Assembly (NCBI GenBank): GCA_024362935.1
Contig: JANCRA010000028.1
Span: 8,552,476 to 8,616,475 of the forward strand
Direction: 5' to 3'
DNA: 64,000 bases
Source of the DNA: Setophaga petechia
Lineage: Eukaryota; Chordata; Aves; Passeriformes; Parulidae
Positions 9,701 to 21,700 of this stretch are shown one piece after another (within the stretch, counting starts at the first letter, position 1; the number at the start of each line of letters is the position of its first letter). The notes under the pieces were generated by a model. It worked only from the letters and a program-made list of their open reading frames with translations. It was not told where the DNA came from and searched no databases. The translations under genes and the position numbers were made by a program.

Positions 9701-12700
9701 TGAAGGAAGGGGGACCAGGGAGTTCCCCTCAGATGGGGGGATGTGTGTCTCTAATGAGGATTAATGCTCACCAGCATTAATCCTTTCCTGGCCATCCTCA
9801 CCAGGATGCCAGGTGGTAACACAGCACCAAATGCCACATCCTGTGGGCACCCACCCAGCCCTATCCATGTCCCAGCACAGCTCAGCCCGTCCTCTGTCCG
9901 CCAGCCCCATGCCCAGCCCTGCACCCACCTGCTGCCCTTCAGGCTGCCATCATCAGAGAGCGCTTTGGAGGAGCCTTTGTTCTTGGAGAGCCAAGACTTC
10001 ACCCCATCCACGCGCTCCTCCAGCTCCGAGTCCACATCTGAGTCACCGTCACTGCCAGAGGAGCGGGTCAGGGTGGAAGAAAGCAGGAGGTCAGCAAGGG
10101 GCTGTGAGTTTTTGGGTGCTGGAGAGATGGAAGTGCACTGGAAGGCACTGAACCTCTCCAGCACCCACTGCCTGTGTACCCTGGCATGGGTGAAACCCCA
10201 TCCTATGGTTCTACTCCATCTCTGGGACATAATCTGCACACACAAAGTTCAACCAGCAAGCCAGGGGCTCCCTGAAGCACCCTCAAACCCCTGTGGCTGC
10301 CCAAGGGGCCCCTGCACCCTCTGCCCAACATCTCCCTGTCACTGCCTGGCTCCAGAGCTGGAGACAGCAAGGCCTGGCTTTGGGGCAGCAGGCAGGGCAC
10401 AGCTCCAGAAACACAGGAGATTTCCAGTCCCAGGATTGGGAAGGAAATAAGTGGGTTCGTTTTATAGGCTGGCGTGGAGCGCAGAATTACAGCAAGGAAG
10501 AGCAATGCTGATGGCCCCGGGTAAACAGGAGTTTAGCAGGCGGAACAGAAACGGCTCTGGCACGGCGGGCGCGGAGCACAGCGGGCAGATTTACAGCTCT
10601 GCCGTGCCCCAGAGCCCCTGATTTACGTCCCGGCGTAAAAAAAGTCCTATCTGGCTTAAACCATCTAATTTATAACAGCCGTTGGTAACCATATTGATTG
10701 CCTTTAGAAAGAAGGTGCTGTCTGCATTGCAAAATCCATTCCTCCACGTTAAAAGCATCCCTGAATAAATCTCTCTTAATACCTCACCGCTTACTGCTTT
10801 CATTAGGGCTACGGCAGCAGCGTCGGGATCTATACGGAAATTGAAGCGGTGTGGTCCCCTCTCACCACCCCGCTCCCACCAGGCCACTCCAAGGAAGGGA
10901 TGGGATGTATCACAGCATCTTAAGTGGCCTTTTCTCCACCTGGTTTTGGGCTTATTCCCTGCCTGGGAATGAAAGCAAACAGCACAAGGGACAGGCCTGG
11001 ATAGACCCTGTATATGAATCCTTCTCTTTTTAAATTCAGAGCAATGAGCCTCTCTCCATCCTGCGCATCTCCCTCCCCTGCAATACATCCAGGCAACGCT
11101 GGGCTTGGGGGAAAAAAAACACCAACAAAAAAACACAGAACGACACAAAAAAACCCCCCAACGAGCCCCAGAAACAATCTCTGGGGGCAGCTAAGGTTTT
11201 CTGACCAACGGAATTAAGCTCCACATCAAACACAGTTTATGTCCAGGCAAACGTGCCGTTAGTTAAGCAGGACTGTGGGAGCGACCATGGATGGGGATTA
11301 ATCAGTGTCAGCAGGGCTCCATTGCTGCCCCATGCTGACACATTTGCCATCAGCCACGGCAGAGCATCACCCCCCAGCCCATCCCAGGGGCTCATCCCGT
11401 CCCCATGCACGGGATGTGGTTATGTGCCCTGCTGTGCTGTGCTGGGCCATGCCGTGGGTGCTGTTAGGGCATGCAGAGTTGGGCCACTGGCATGCGGGAC
11501 CCCGGCCCCTGGGGGTGAGGTGGGGGTTAGGGGAGGGGAGGAAGGAAAGAGAAGCTCCTCACATTTTACTCTTTCTTTTCTGATACTTTGCCACCATGTC
11601 CTGCAAACTGGGAGGGGTTGGAGGGGGCAGGGTCGGAGGGGGGAGAAACACAACAGAAAAGAAATTAAATGAAAGGAAAAAAAAAAAAAGACCAAGTGGG
11701 TGGGCAAATTAAATTATGGGGAAGGGTCAGGGGAGGGAGGTGAGGCTGCCCCGTGCCCCTGGAGTGGGGTTGCACCCAGCTGGATCCCAGCATCCCAGGT
11801 TGGGTGCTGGAGTGTATCCAAAGAAAGGCAACAGAGCTGAGGAAGAGTCTGGAGCACAAATCTGATGAGAAGCAACTGAGGGAGCTGGAAGGGCTCAGCC
11901 TGGAGGAAAGGAGGATTGGGGGGACTTTAATTCCTTACAACTTCCTTTCAGGAAGTTGTAGCCAGGGGGGTCAGGTGCTGCTCCCAAGGAAAAAGCAATA
12001 AGACAAGAGGACATGGCCTCAAGTTGTGCCATGGGAGGCTTAGATTGGATATTAGGGAAAATTTCTTAACCAAAAGGGTGGTCAGGCATTTTAACAGGTT
12101 GTCCAGGGAAGTGGTGGAGTCATTGCCCAGAAACATTAAAAAAATGTGTGGATGTGGCACTTGGGGACATGATTTAGTGCTAACATGGCAGTGCTGAGTT
12201 AATGGCTGGAGTCGATTCTCTCAGAGGTCTTTCCCAACCTAAACAATTGCATGATTCTATAATTCTATCCTGGGCTGGGCTGGATCCCAGCATCCCAAAC
12301 CTCCTGCCAGCTTGTGCTGCCCTGGCTCCTGGGGCTCCCTGGGCTGTTTCCAGCCAGCTGGCAGGATCCTGGATGCATTTCAGGCACCTCCACAAGTGGT
12401 TGAAGCTCATGGGGTCTGCGGGTGGACGCAGGGCTGGATGCATAGATGCACGGACTGATGCCTGTGTGCACAGGTGCCCAATGCATGGGCGGACAGACAT
12501 GGGTGCATGGACAGATGCACGTGTGCACGATGCATGGACGGATGCACAGACAGCATCCTGCCAGGGCCAGGCAGAGCCAAGGGGTCCCTGTGGCATTTCT
12601 GAAGTGGCAAAGGGAAGCAGTGACACCCAGGGATGCAGAGGAGCTGGGCCCAGGTGCTCTCACCTGTTGATGAGGTCCTCATTGCTGTCACTCTCCATCT

Positions 12701-15700
12701 CATCCTCGATGGCTGCCTGCAGGTCCCCGATGCGCTTGAAGGCCAGCTTCAGGTCTGACTGCAGGCTCTGGTTGGCAGCTTCCAGGCTCTCCAGGTCCAT
12801 CTCCTGCGGGGAGGGAGTGGGATGAGCTGCATTCCTCAGGGAACACCCCCCTTGTGCCCTGCCTGGCCTTGTCGCAGGTTCCTCACCAGCTCGTGCTTCT
12901 TGCGGCTGGCTTCTGCCTCCTTCTTGGCCAGCTCGCCCATCTCCTCCTTGACATCGCGGAGCTGCCGCTGCAGCCGTTTGTTCTGCTCCTTCTCCCGGTT
13001 CTCGGCGGCCGCGCGCTGATCCCGCTCCTCCGTCAGCTTCTCCATGTTCTCCTTCAGCCGCGTGGCCAGGCTCTGCCAAGCACCAGGGTCACCCCAAAAC
13101 CCCCATGGACCTCTCACCCCACACCCGCACCCCGACACCCACCAGCGGGTACTGCAAGGATGGATCCTACTCTTATCAATTTACACAAGGAGATGGAGGA
13201 GAAACCTCCCCCTCCCAGGGCCAGGGATGGGGCAGAACCACAGCAAGGGCTGCTCCTCCATCAGCTTCTCCATGTTCTCCTTCAGCCACATGGTCAGGCT
13301 CTGCCGAGCACCAGGGTCACCCCAAATCCCCCCACAGACCTCTCACCCCACACCTGCACCACACCAGCTGATGATGGGAGGATGGATCCCACTCCTATCA
13401 ATTTACACAAGGAGATGGAGGAGAAACCACCCCCTCCCAGGGCCAGGGAAGGGGCAGAACAACAGCAAGGGCTTTGTTGAATCGGAAAAATAGATTTAAC
13501 TGTGTGTGAAGTAATTAAAACATGTAACGTAGGGAAAAAATAGCTCCAGTTCTCCCCCAGCCACTGAGCCAGCCGCTGCATATTTATGGCCCCGGCAGAG
13601 AGAGTGGAGAAGGAAATAATAGCTTGGAAAATATGAAGAGGAGAGCTAAGCTGCCGCGCTCCCCGGCAGAGCTGCGGAGGCAGAATATAAAACAGGCTGC
13701 GTTCGCGGGACTGGGGAGTCTATAATTTCCCTAAGTCAATGCAGGGAAAGAGCAGCACTTTCCCGGGCTGGGCGGTGGATTACTGTTATCAGTGCTTGCA
13801 GGGAGCCTTCCCTGTGGAGACAGGGATGGGCTGCCAGAGGGGGAGGGCCACAGCGTGGGGGGTCGTGGGGAGGGGAGGCACTCAGAAAAGTCTCAGGCAG
13901 CTTCGTTATGGTCCTGCTGCACCCCTGTCCCGGCTGGAGCAGAGGGAAAGCCCCGTGACTACCTCCAGGCGCTTGACTTGCGTCCTCTCGAACTCCAGCC
14001 TGGTCTCCAGCTCACGGATCTTGGCCTCCTGCCGGCTCACCAGCGACTTGTCCACCATGGATTGCTCCAGGAACTCCAGCTGGCTCTGCAGACCTTGCAG
14101 CTGCGGGAGAGGGCACAGCCTCAGCCTCAACCACAATCACCCTGCCCCCACTGCCACGCTGTCCTGGAGGAGAGCTGCTGGCCATGCTGCTCCCATCCTG
14201 ACGGAGAGCGTCCCACCAGACTGCTCTGCATCCCCATGGTGCAGGGCAGTCCTGCATGGTGTGGGCAGCAGTGGGTGCCCCCACTGTCCTAGCTTCATTC
14301 AGGTTGCATCCTCACCTTCTCCTGCAGCTCCTGCTTCTCCTTGCTGACCTCCTCCAGCTGTGCCTGGAGGTCATTCATCTGTGCCAGGTCCCGGGATGCC
14401 TGCAGGACATACCAGGGCCATCAGTGGGGATCCCACTGCACTGGCTCCAAGAGGGAGATCCTGAGGGGGTGGGGTGGTGCAGCTGCTCCTCCCACTTCAC
14501 CTGGGCCACAGCTGCCTTGTGCTTCTTCATCAGCTCGTTCATGTCCTCCTGGTCCTCCTCCAGCCGGCTCTGCACTTCATTCTTTTCCCGCTGCAGACGG
14601 CTCAGCTGTTCCTCCAGCTGCAGGGACACACACGTGTCTCCCACTGCATCCCAAGAATGAAGCACTCACCCCCCAAACCCACTCCAAACAGCATGGGGCC
14701 ACCCTGTGTGCAAACGGGGCACGGCCCCACCATGGTTCATCCCAACCCAAACCCACTCACCGCTCCCTTGGCCTTGGAAAGGTCATCAATCTGCAGGTGG
14801 AGGTCCTCGATCTCCACCTCCATGGATTTCCGGGCCTTGACAGCAGCTGCACAGGTGAACTCCGACTCTTCCAGCTGCAGGGATATAGCTCAGTGCCTGG
14901 CCAGGGAACAGGGACACTCTGTGTCCCTCAAAGCCTGCAGTATGAGGAGTGTCTAGATGCACACCTGATTCTTGAGCTGGGTGATCTCCCTCTTGCTGGG
15001 TGCGTTGTTTTTCAGGTGGTCCAGCATGATCTGAGCATCAGCCAGCAGCGCCTTCGTTCTCTTCAGGTCCCGGCGCAGGCGCTTTTCCGTCTCAAAGTCC
15101 CGCTGGTTGGCCTGTGGCAGGGGAAACTTTGCCACAGTTCCATGCCAGAGGGGTGTCCACCCCACCATGCCCACCTCAGGGTCCCCAAAGCAAGGCAGAT
15201 GCCCAGGTGCCCTTCACCCCACCTGCTCGCTGACTGCAGATAACTTGCTCTCCAGCTCCCGCTTCTCTCTCAGCACCTTCTGCTTGTCCTCATACTCCTC
15301 CTCCAGCTGCACCTCCATCTGCTTCAGCTGGGGGACAGACAGGGGGCAGCCAGTCAGGGCAGCAGGGAGGGGTCATGACCCCTCCTCACGTGTCCCCACA
15401 GCCTGGAGACACTGGGTGACCCCACCAGCTGGGTGTTTGCGCAACCAGAGGCACAAAGCCCGGCATGTGCTGGCCCGGGCAGCAGAAGGACTGGTTGGAC
15501 CCGCTGGGCCGGTGGAACCGGGCTGTGGTCGCTGCGTGGGAGCCGGGTGCTGCATGACAGTGCCCAGCTGGCAGCTCCCAGTACCCAGCCAGGGCATGGG
15601 GATGCATCCCAGGCCCTCCTGAGCAGAAGGGACACAGCTGAGCCCTACCTTCTTCTGGCATGACTGCCGGATCTCCTCCACCTCCTCATCACGGCTCTCC

Positions 15701-18700
15701 ACCTCCTTGGCGTGGGTCTGCCGCAGCCGCTCCATCTCCATCTCCAGCCGCAGCTTTGCCTGCAAATGGTGGGGATGTGTTCAGAGCAAAGGGGATGTGG
15801 GGACCCCTCCATGCCACTCTCTGGTCACCACTCACCCTGAAAACCCCCCGGTCTGAGGCCAGCTGGGCTGCCCGCCCCATGGTGACCTGGCGGGCCATGG
15901 CACGGAGGGCCAGGAGCCGTGTCGGCCGCGGCGATGCCTGGCCTGACGCCGGGCTCAGGGCGACCGCCTCCTCTTCCCAGGCAAGCCCGGCCCAGGTAAT
16001 AACAGCCCTGCATGAAACCACCCCACCCAGAAACCTCGCCCCTCCCCGCTGTACCTGCTCCAGCATCTGGATGGTCCCAGCCTGCTCATCCAGTTCCTCC
16101 TCCTGGTCTTTGACCTTCGCCTCTAGGTCCCTCAGCTGTTTCTTCACTTTGGCCAGGGAGGCTTCGTCCTTTGACTCCTGGGAGGAGATGTCCTGCAGCT
16201 CTGCCTCCAGAGCCTCCGCCTTCTGTGTCAGCCCTGCGATGTCCGAGTCCCTGTCCTGTGAGAGACAGGGTCACTGTCAGCCTGGGGCATCCGCTGACTG
16301 GGAGGCTGGGGAGGGTCTGGGGGCTACTCACCTCCAGCAGCTGCTTGAGGCCAAAGACCTCGGCCACCAGCACATCCTTCTCTCGGCTCAGCTTCTCCCG
16401 CTGCAGCCGCTCCCGCTGCGCCTCCTCATGTGCCTGTGAGAGCTCGCTGTCAAACCTGCACGGGGAGAGTGGGGAGAGCACTCAGCACCCCGGGGACTGA
16501 TCCTCAGCCCTGTGCCAGGGGCACTGCACCGAGCATCCCCCTCCCACAGCAGCAAGCACTGGGAAGGGTGGTGCACTGCTGAGTGCTTGTTTGAAACACA
16601 CTGTTGATGAGTCTTTAATTGCCACCACAGTGACACTGAGCTACTCAGACACTCCTCCTGACGCCTTCACTCCGTGCTAAAGGGGAGTCCAGCACCTGCA
16701 GCACCAACCCCAGCAGCACCTCAGCTGTTCTCCAGGGCCAGCACGTGCCCGTGGGACCACGGCTGCCAATGGCAGGGGTTTGGCTACTCCAAAGCAGCTG
16801 GGGACACCAAATCCACCAAGAAAGACATGGAGGGGTCTCTAGGAGAGATGGGCTCTTGTGGTACGTCAGCTCCCAGAGCTGCATCCCAATATGGGAGTTC
16901 CACGTGTCATGGCACCAGTCCCGCCCCCAAAGAGGACACACAACCCCCCAGACGGGATACAAACCCCTGCTGAAGGAGTGCTCAGCACAGCCTGTAGCCA
17001 GGCAGCCACGTGGCAATCTCTTCCAGTGCCCCTGGGATGGGATCAGCTGGATTTACTCCAGAATCACTGCCTTTGGGGCTTGGAAAACAACCCTGCGCTT
17101 GAGTTTGTGACCTGCGTTAAACACCTCGGCAGCTAATCCCCATTTTTCCTTGCGCTGGGTAATAAACAGCTGCATTAGCACAGACTCCAATCCGCGGAAA
17201 TTGAAATTAATTAGATTGGATTCTCTCGCTGTATTTGTGTGTGCGATCATTACCATAATGAGATGAAAGCGTCCCTGCTGCTTAATAACGTTAGCAAACT
17301 TTGGGGCTGGGAGAGGGGACAGGATGGTGGCGCGTGCCGAGTGGAGATGCAGGGCACCAGCAGCCTCCACCATGGGGCACGACCCCACATGGACAGGATC
17401 ACTCAGCTCTGGGCCCCCAACAGGGCATGGGGATCCCCTCAAAACAAACACATGCAACTTGGGCAGCCCCATCCTGCTGGAGACACCTCAGCCAAGTATG
17501 AGCTGGTGAGGTGCCCAAATTGCTGCTAAAATGGTAATGCCACTTTGCCAGAGGCGTGTCCCCCACGTCCCCCCCACTGCCAGCGCACTGTCCCCACCTC
17601 CGTTGCTTCTTCTCCAGGTCATGGTTGCGTCCCTGCTGTCCCTCAAGGTGCAGCTTTGTGTCCTGCAGCTCGGCAGCCAGGCGCTGGCACTTCTTCTTCA
17701 GCTGCTGCAGCGCCCGCTGGCTCTCCTCGCTGTCCGCCTGCAGGTCCGCCAGCTGCGGGCAGAGGAGGGCAGGCAGTGAGGGCTCTGGGATGCCACCATG
17801 TCCCTGCTGTCCTAGCCATGCTGAGGGGAGTCCCCAGAGCTGAGCCCCCACTCACCTTGCGCTCCAGCTGCCTCTTGCCCTGCTGCTCCACCTCCAGCTT
17901 GTCCTCCAGCTCCTGCTGCAGCCGTTTCTTGGTGAAGTCGATCTCACGCACCGCTCGCTCGTATTTCAGCCGCCATTCACCACCTGTGTGGGGAAATGTG
18001 GTCACCAAGGGGCTGTGGGGGTGGCACAGGGAGAAGGGGACACTGCAGGGTGTGTCAGCAGCCAGCACTGGAGGCAGGACAGTACCTGAATCATCATCGT
18101 CGAGCTCCCCATTGAGCTCGGCTGCCCGGATGAGCCGAGCCTCCATCACCTCCATCTCCATCGACTCCATCTGTTTCTTCAGGGCATCGTACTTGGCCTG
18201 GGAGGGGACACGGCCGTGGTGAGCACTTGAGGGGAACAGGAGATACTGCAAGGCTGGGGAGGGGCACACTTACCTGCAGGTCCTTCATCTCCTTCTCAGC
18301 CCGCAGCCTCTCGGCTGTCTCAGCGTCCAGCAGCTGGGAGGCCGACTCGCCGGTGTTGCGCTCGTCCGTCAGCTCTGATGTCAGTTCTGTGATCTGTGGG
18401 TGCCAGGGGGAATGGGACCATGGGCTGGGGCAGGCTGGCACGGCACCGAACCCCATCCCAGCAGCCTCAAAGACCTACCCTGCTCTCCAGGCGGTCGCTG
18501 TTGAGGCGCAGCTCGTTACGCTCCTTCTCCACCTTCTCAAGTTTGCTCTTCAGCTGCTGGATCTCTTCCTGCAACAGAGCAGGCGGTGAGGGAGGGGGCA
18601 GGCGCAGGGAAGAGGCTGGCGGGTAGGAGGCTGGCAGCTCTTTGCCCCTCCCCAGCACCCCCCCCTCAGCACAGAATGAGCAGGGTGGGGGCTCCCTGGG

Positions 18701-21700
18701 GCTGCTCTCTCCTGCCAAGGGCTGGGCAGGGACTTTCCCCAACCCGCTCCGCCGTCGTGCCGACTCCAACCCCATAAATGGTGTCGAAATGCCAGGCAGT
18801 CCCAGAAAAGCTGCAGAGGGGTACCCACATCCCCCACAAGAGGAGGTGGGAGCAAATCCACACATCAGCAGCTTGCTGAAGGATTTGGGTGCACCTAGCC
18901 CAGGTGGGGAGGGAGGGGGCCCACCAGGATGGCCAGGAACCACCAGGCAGTGCTGTGGAAGCATGTCTGGCTGCTAACATCTTCCTCTCTCTTCCTCTAG
19001 TCCCAGCACAGGCTGGGGGCGCAGGAGGTGCCCCTGCCCAGGTGCCCCCACCCAGGTGCCTGTCCCCAGCAGTTCGGGGTGAAAGCTGAGCCAGGCAGCA
19101 GCTCGTGCTCGCCGGGTGCACCAGTGTCTGGTTGCCAGTGCGAGCGGAGCCCCCGCATTTGCCTCTCGGCGCACGGTTTCATTTCCATTCTCCACGCTTG
19201 TAATTGGGCTCAAGCAACAGCCGGCTCTCGGGATGCTAATGACATGCTGATTCGCAAATTAGGGAGCAATTCGAGCCTGGCGCTGGCAGACATGGTCCTG
19301 CATCTCACCCCATCACGGGCTCCCACGTCCCAACCCACCGTGGGATCCTGTATCCTAACCCACCACAGGATCCTGCATCCCACCCTTCCCTGGGTTTTGC
19401 TTCCCACCCCACTTCAGGATCCCGCATCCCACCCCACCATTAGCATGTGACCTCACCATGGGGTCCTGCATCCCACCCCACTGTGGGGCCCTGCTCAGGG
19501 CCAACAGTGGTCTCCCAAGCCCTCCCTGCTCCATCCAGCATCCCCCAGCATGGATACCCACGTCTTTGCCGCGGATCTGGTCCTCGGTGAGCTGCACCTC
19601 GATGAGGGGCCGCACGGTGGTGAAGAGCTTCCACCAGGGCCAATCCTTCACCCCTTTGTTCTTCTTGATGTTCTTCTGCACGCACCGGATGGCCAAATCC
19701 TGGATCTGTGCAGGGCACGGGGTCAGCAGGGGGTATGGGGTCACTACAGGGCCACCAGCAGGGCAAAGCAAGGCGTGTGGGTGCTCAGCACCCCTGCCAG
19801 CACCCCAGCATGCTTCCTTTCATCAGCATTTGGGCTAATTGCACCAGCGAATCTGCTGTTTGATCCTCTCCAGCCCCTCTAAGTGCTAATCCCAGGAAGA
19901 CGAGGTACTGTAAGATGCCTATTTTACACCTTCTCTAATGATAAAAGCAGGAGCTGAAGCGTGGCTTCATCCTTCGGCGGCGATGCCCAGCAGCCTCCCT
20001 GCCGGTTCCCCCTGGCCCCCCGGTTCCCCCTGGCCCCCCACGGCTCCGGGGGAGGCGGGAGGAGGAGGTGCTGGCCCAGGAGGCGCAGAAAGGCTGCACT
20101 GCCCATTTTAGGCGAAATTGTGGAGCAGAGCGGGGAGGGGAGAGTCGCTGGGACGAACCTTTCTCTTCTTGAAGTGCTGCCGTGCCAGGAAGCCCCTGCA
20201 CGCTGCCTGGAAAAGGGTGATGTTCCTGCTGGTCTGTGTGTCCCGTTGCTCCTCCAGCCTGGCCAGCGATCCAGCCCGGAAAAACACCTGTGGGAAGGGA
20301 GCAGGACAGCGATGGGTGCCGGCATCCCTCCGGCCACGCCGTGCCACCCTCCCGCCAGTGGGGATGTGTCTCTCCCCTCCACAGCTGCTGGTCCTGTCCC
20401 ATTGTGGGATTTTATTCCCCAGGCATGAGGAATGCCGTGGGTGGGAGTGAACAGTGCTGCCCTTTTGCTGTCCCACCGTGCCATGACGCACAGCCCTGCC
20501 CACACCCACACCCGGTGGTGTCAGGCACCATACCCGGCTCAAGCCCATGTGGTAGCTGCTCTTCTCCAGGTCCAGCGATTCCAGGAGCTCCTCCACTGCC
20601 TGCAGGGAGGGAAAGGTGTCAGGGCCAGGCCCTTTGAGGTGCAGGGGATCCTGGACCACAGGAGTGACTCTGACACAGGGTACATACCCGCTTCTCATCC
20701 ACCACTATGTAGTTGCGCCCATGCTTTTTGGTCAGGTGTGGGGCCAGGACATCAAAGCGCCGCCTGAACTCCGCAAACACCATGTGGTCAGGGTAACCTG
20801 GGGAAGCAAGGGAGAGTGGGGCTGTGTGGATGCCCAGGGGATGGCCAGGGACAGCCTCACGTGCCCTGACATGCTGGGGTTCATGTTTTGGGAGAGCTGA
20901 CGGGGTTGCCCCATGTGACACAAGCTCCCCATGGGGTCAGGCATAGCTGGAATGCCCTCAGCCTCCCCATGAGGTTTTCCTTGGCTGCATCCTCCAGCAG
21001 TTTTGGCTGGGATCTGAGGAGAAAGCGGCCAGATCCCTCCTCGGGGGGAGAGCAGCGACACATGTTGCCTGTGCAAGTCCTGCTCTGGCTCCACTCTGAG
21101 CCACAGCCAACTCCTGCATCAGGCTCCAGTACTGAGCCTCCATATCTTAATTAACGATGAGGTATTGATGGGAACATTGACCCCGGCACGGGCGGCTGGC
21201 CACGGCCATTGATCCAGGAGGTGTGCAGGTGGCATTGATTTCCAATCATGGCAGGAAGGGTCCGGCCTCCAAGCAATAAACCCTCGGCCAGGTGGCTGGC
21301 CAGCCAATGTATCGATAAATGCTTTGCTGAGCACAACCCAGAGGCTCTCCTTCCAGCAGGACAGGGGCTGGATGCCAATGGGATTGCTGCCAGGAAGCAG
21401 CGGCACCGGGGGAGACACCCAATTAAGGCCATGCCTGTCCCCAGTGCAGATAACAGCCCAGCAGGGGAGGGGGAACGGGGACGGGACCACCCTGGGGAGA
21501 GGCTCCAGAGTTCAGAGCAAGGGCACGTGCTGGAGGGACTCCTGGGGGTCTTTGGCTCTCCAGTGAGAAGACGCAGCTGGGACCTCCATCCCCTGGTGCT
21601 GGTGGCAGGGCTCACCTTGGCGGTACATGCGGAGGGCGTCGAGCAGGCGGGAGCCGCGGAGCTGGGCGCGCAGGAGGGGCACGTCCAGCTGCATCAGCCC

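Noticed and set aside
13252..13310. Second exon copy in the tandem duplication considered as a functional MYO18A exon
   Set aside because: It has an acceptor but no donor, and its frame leaves the coiled-coil pattern and reaches a stop.
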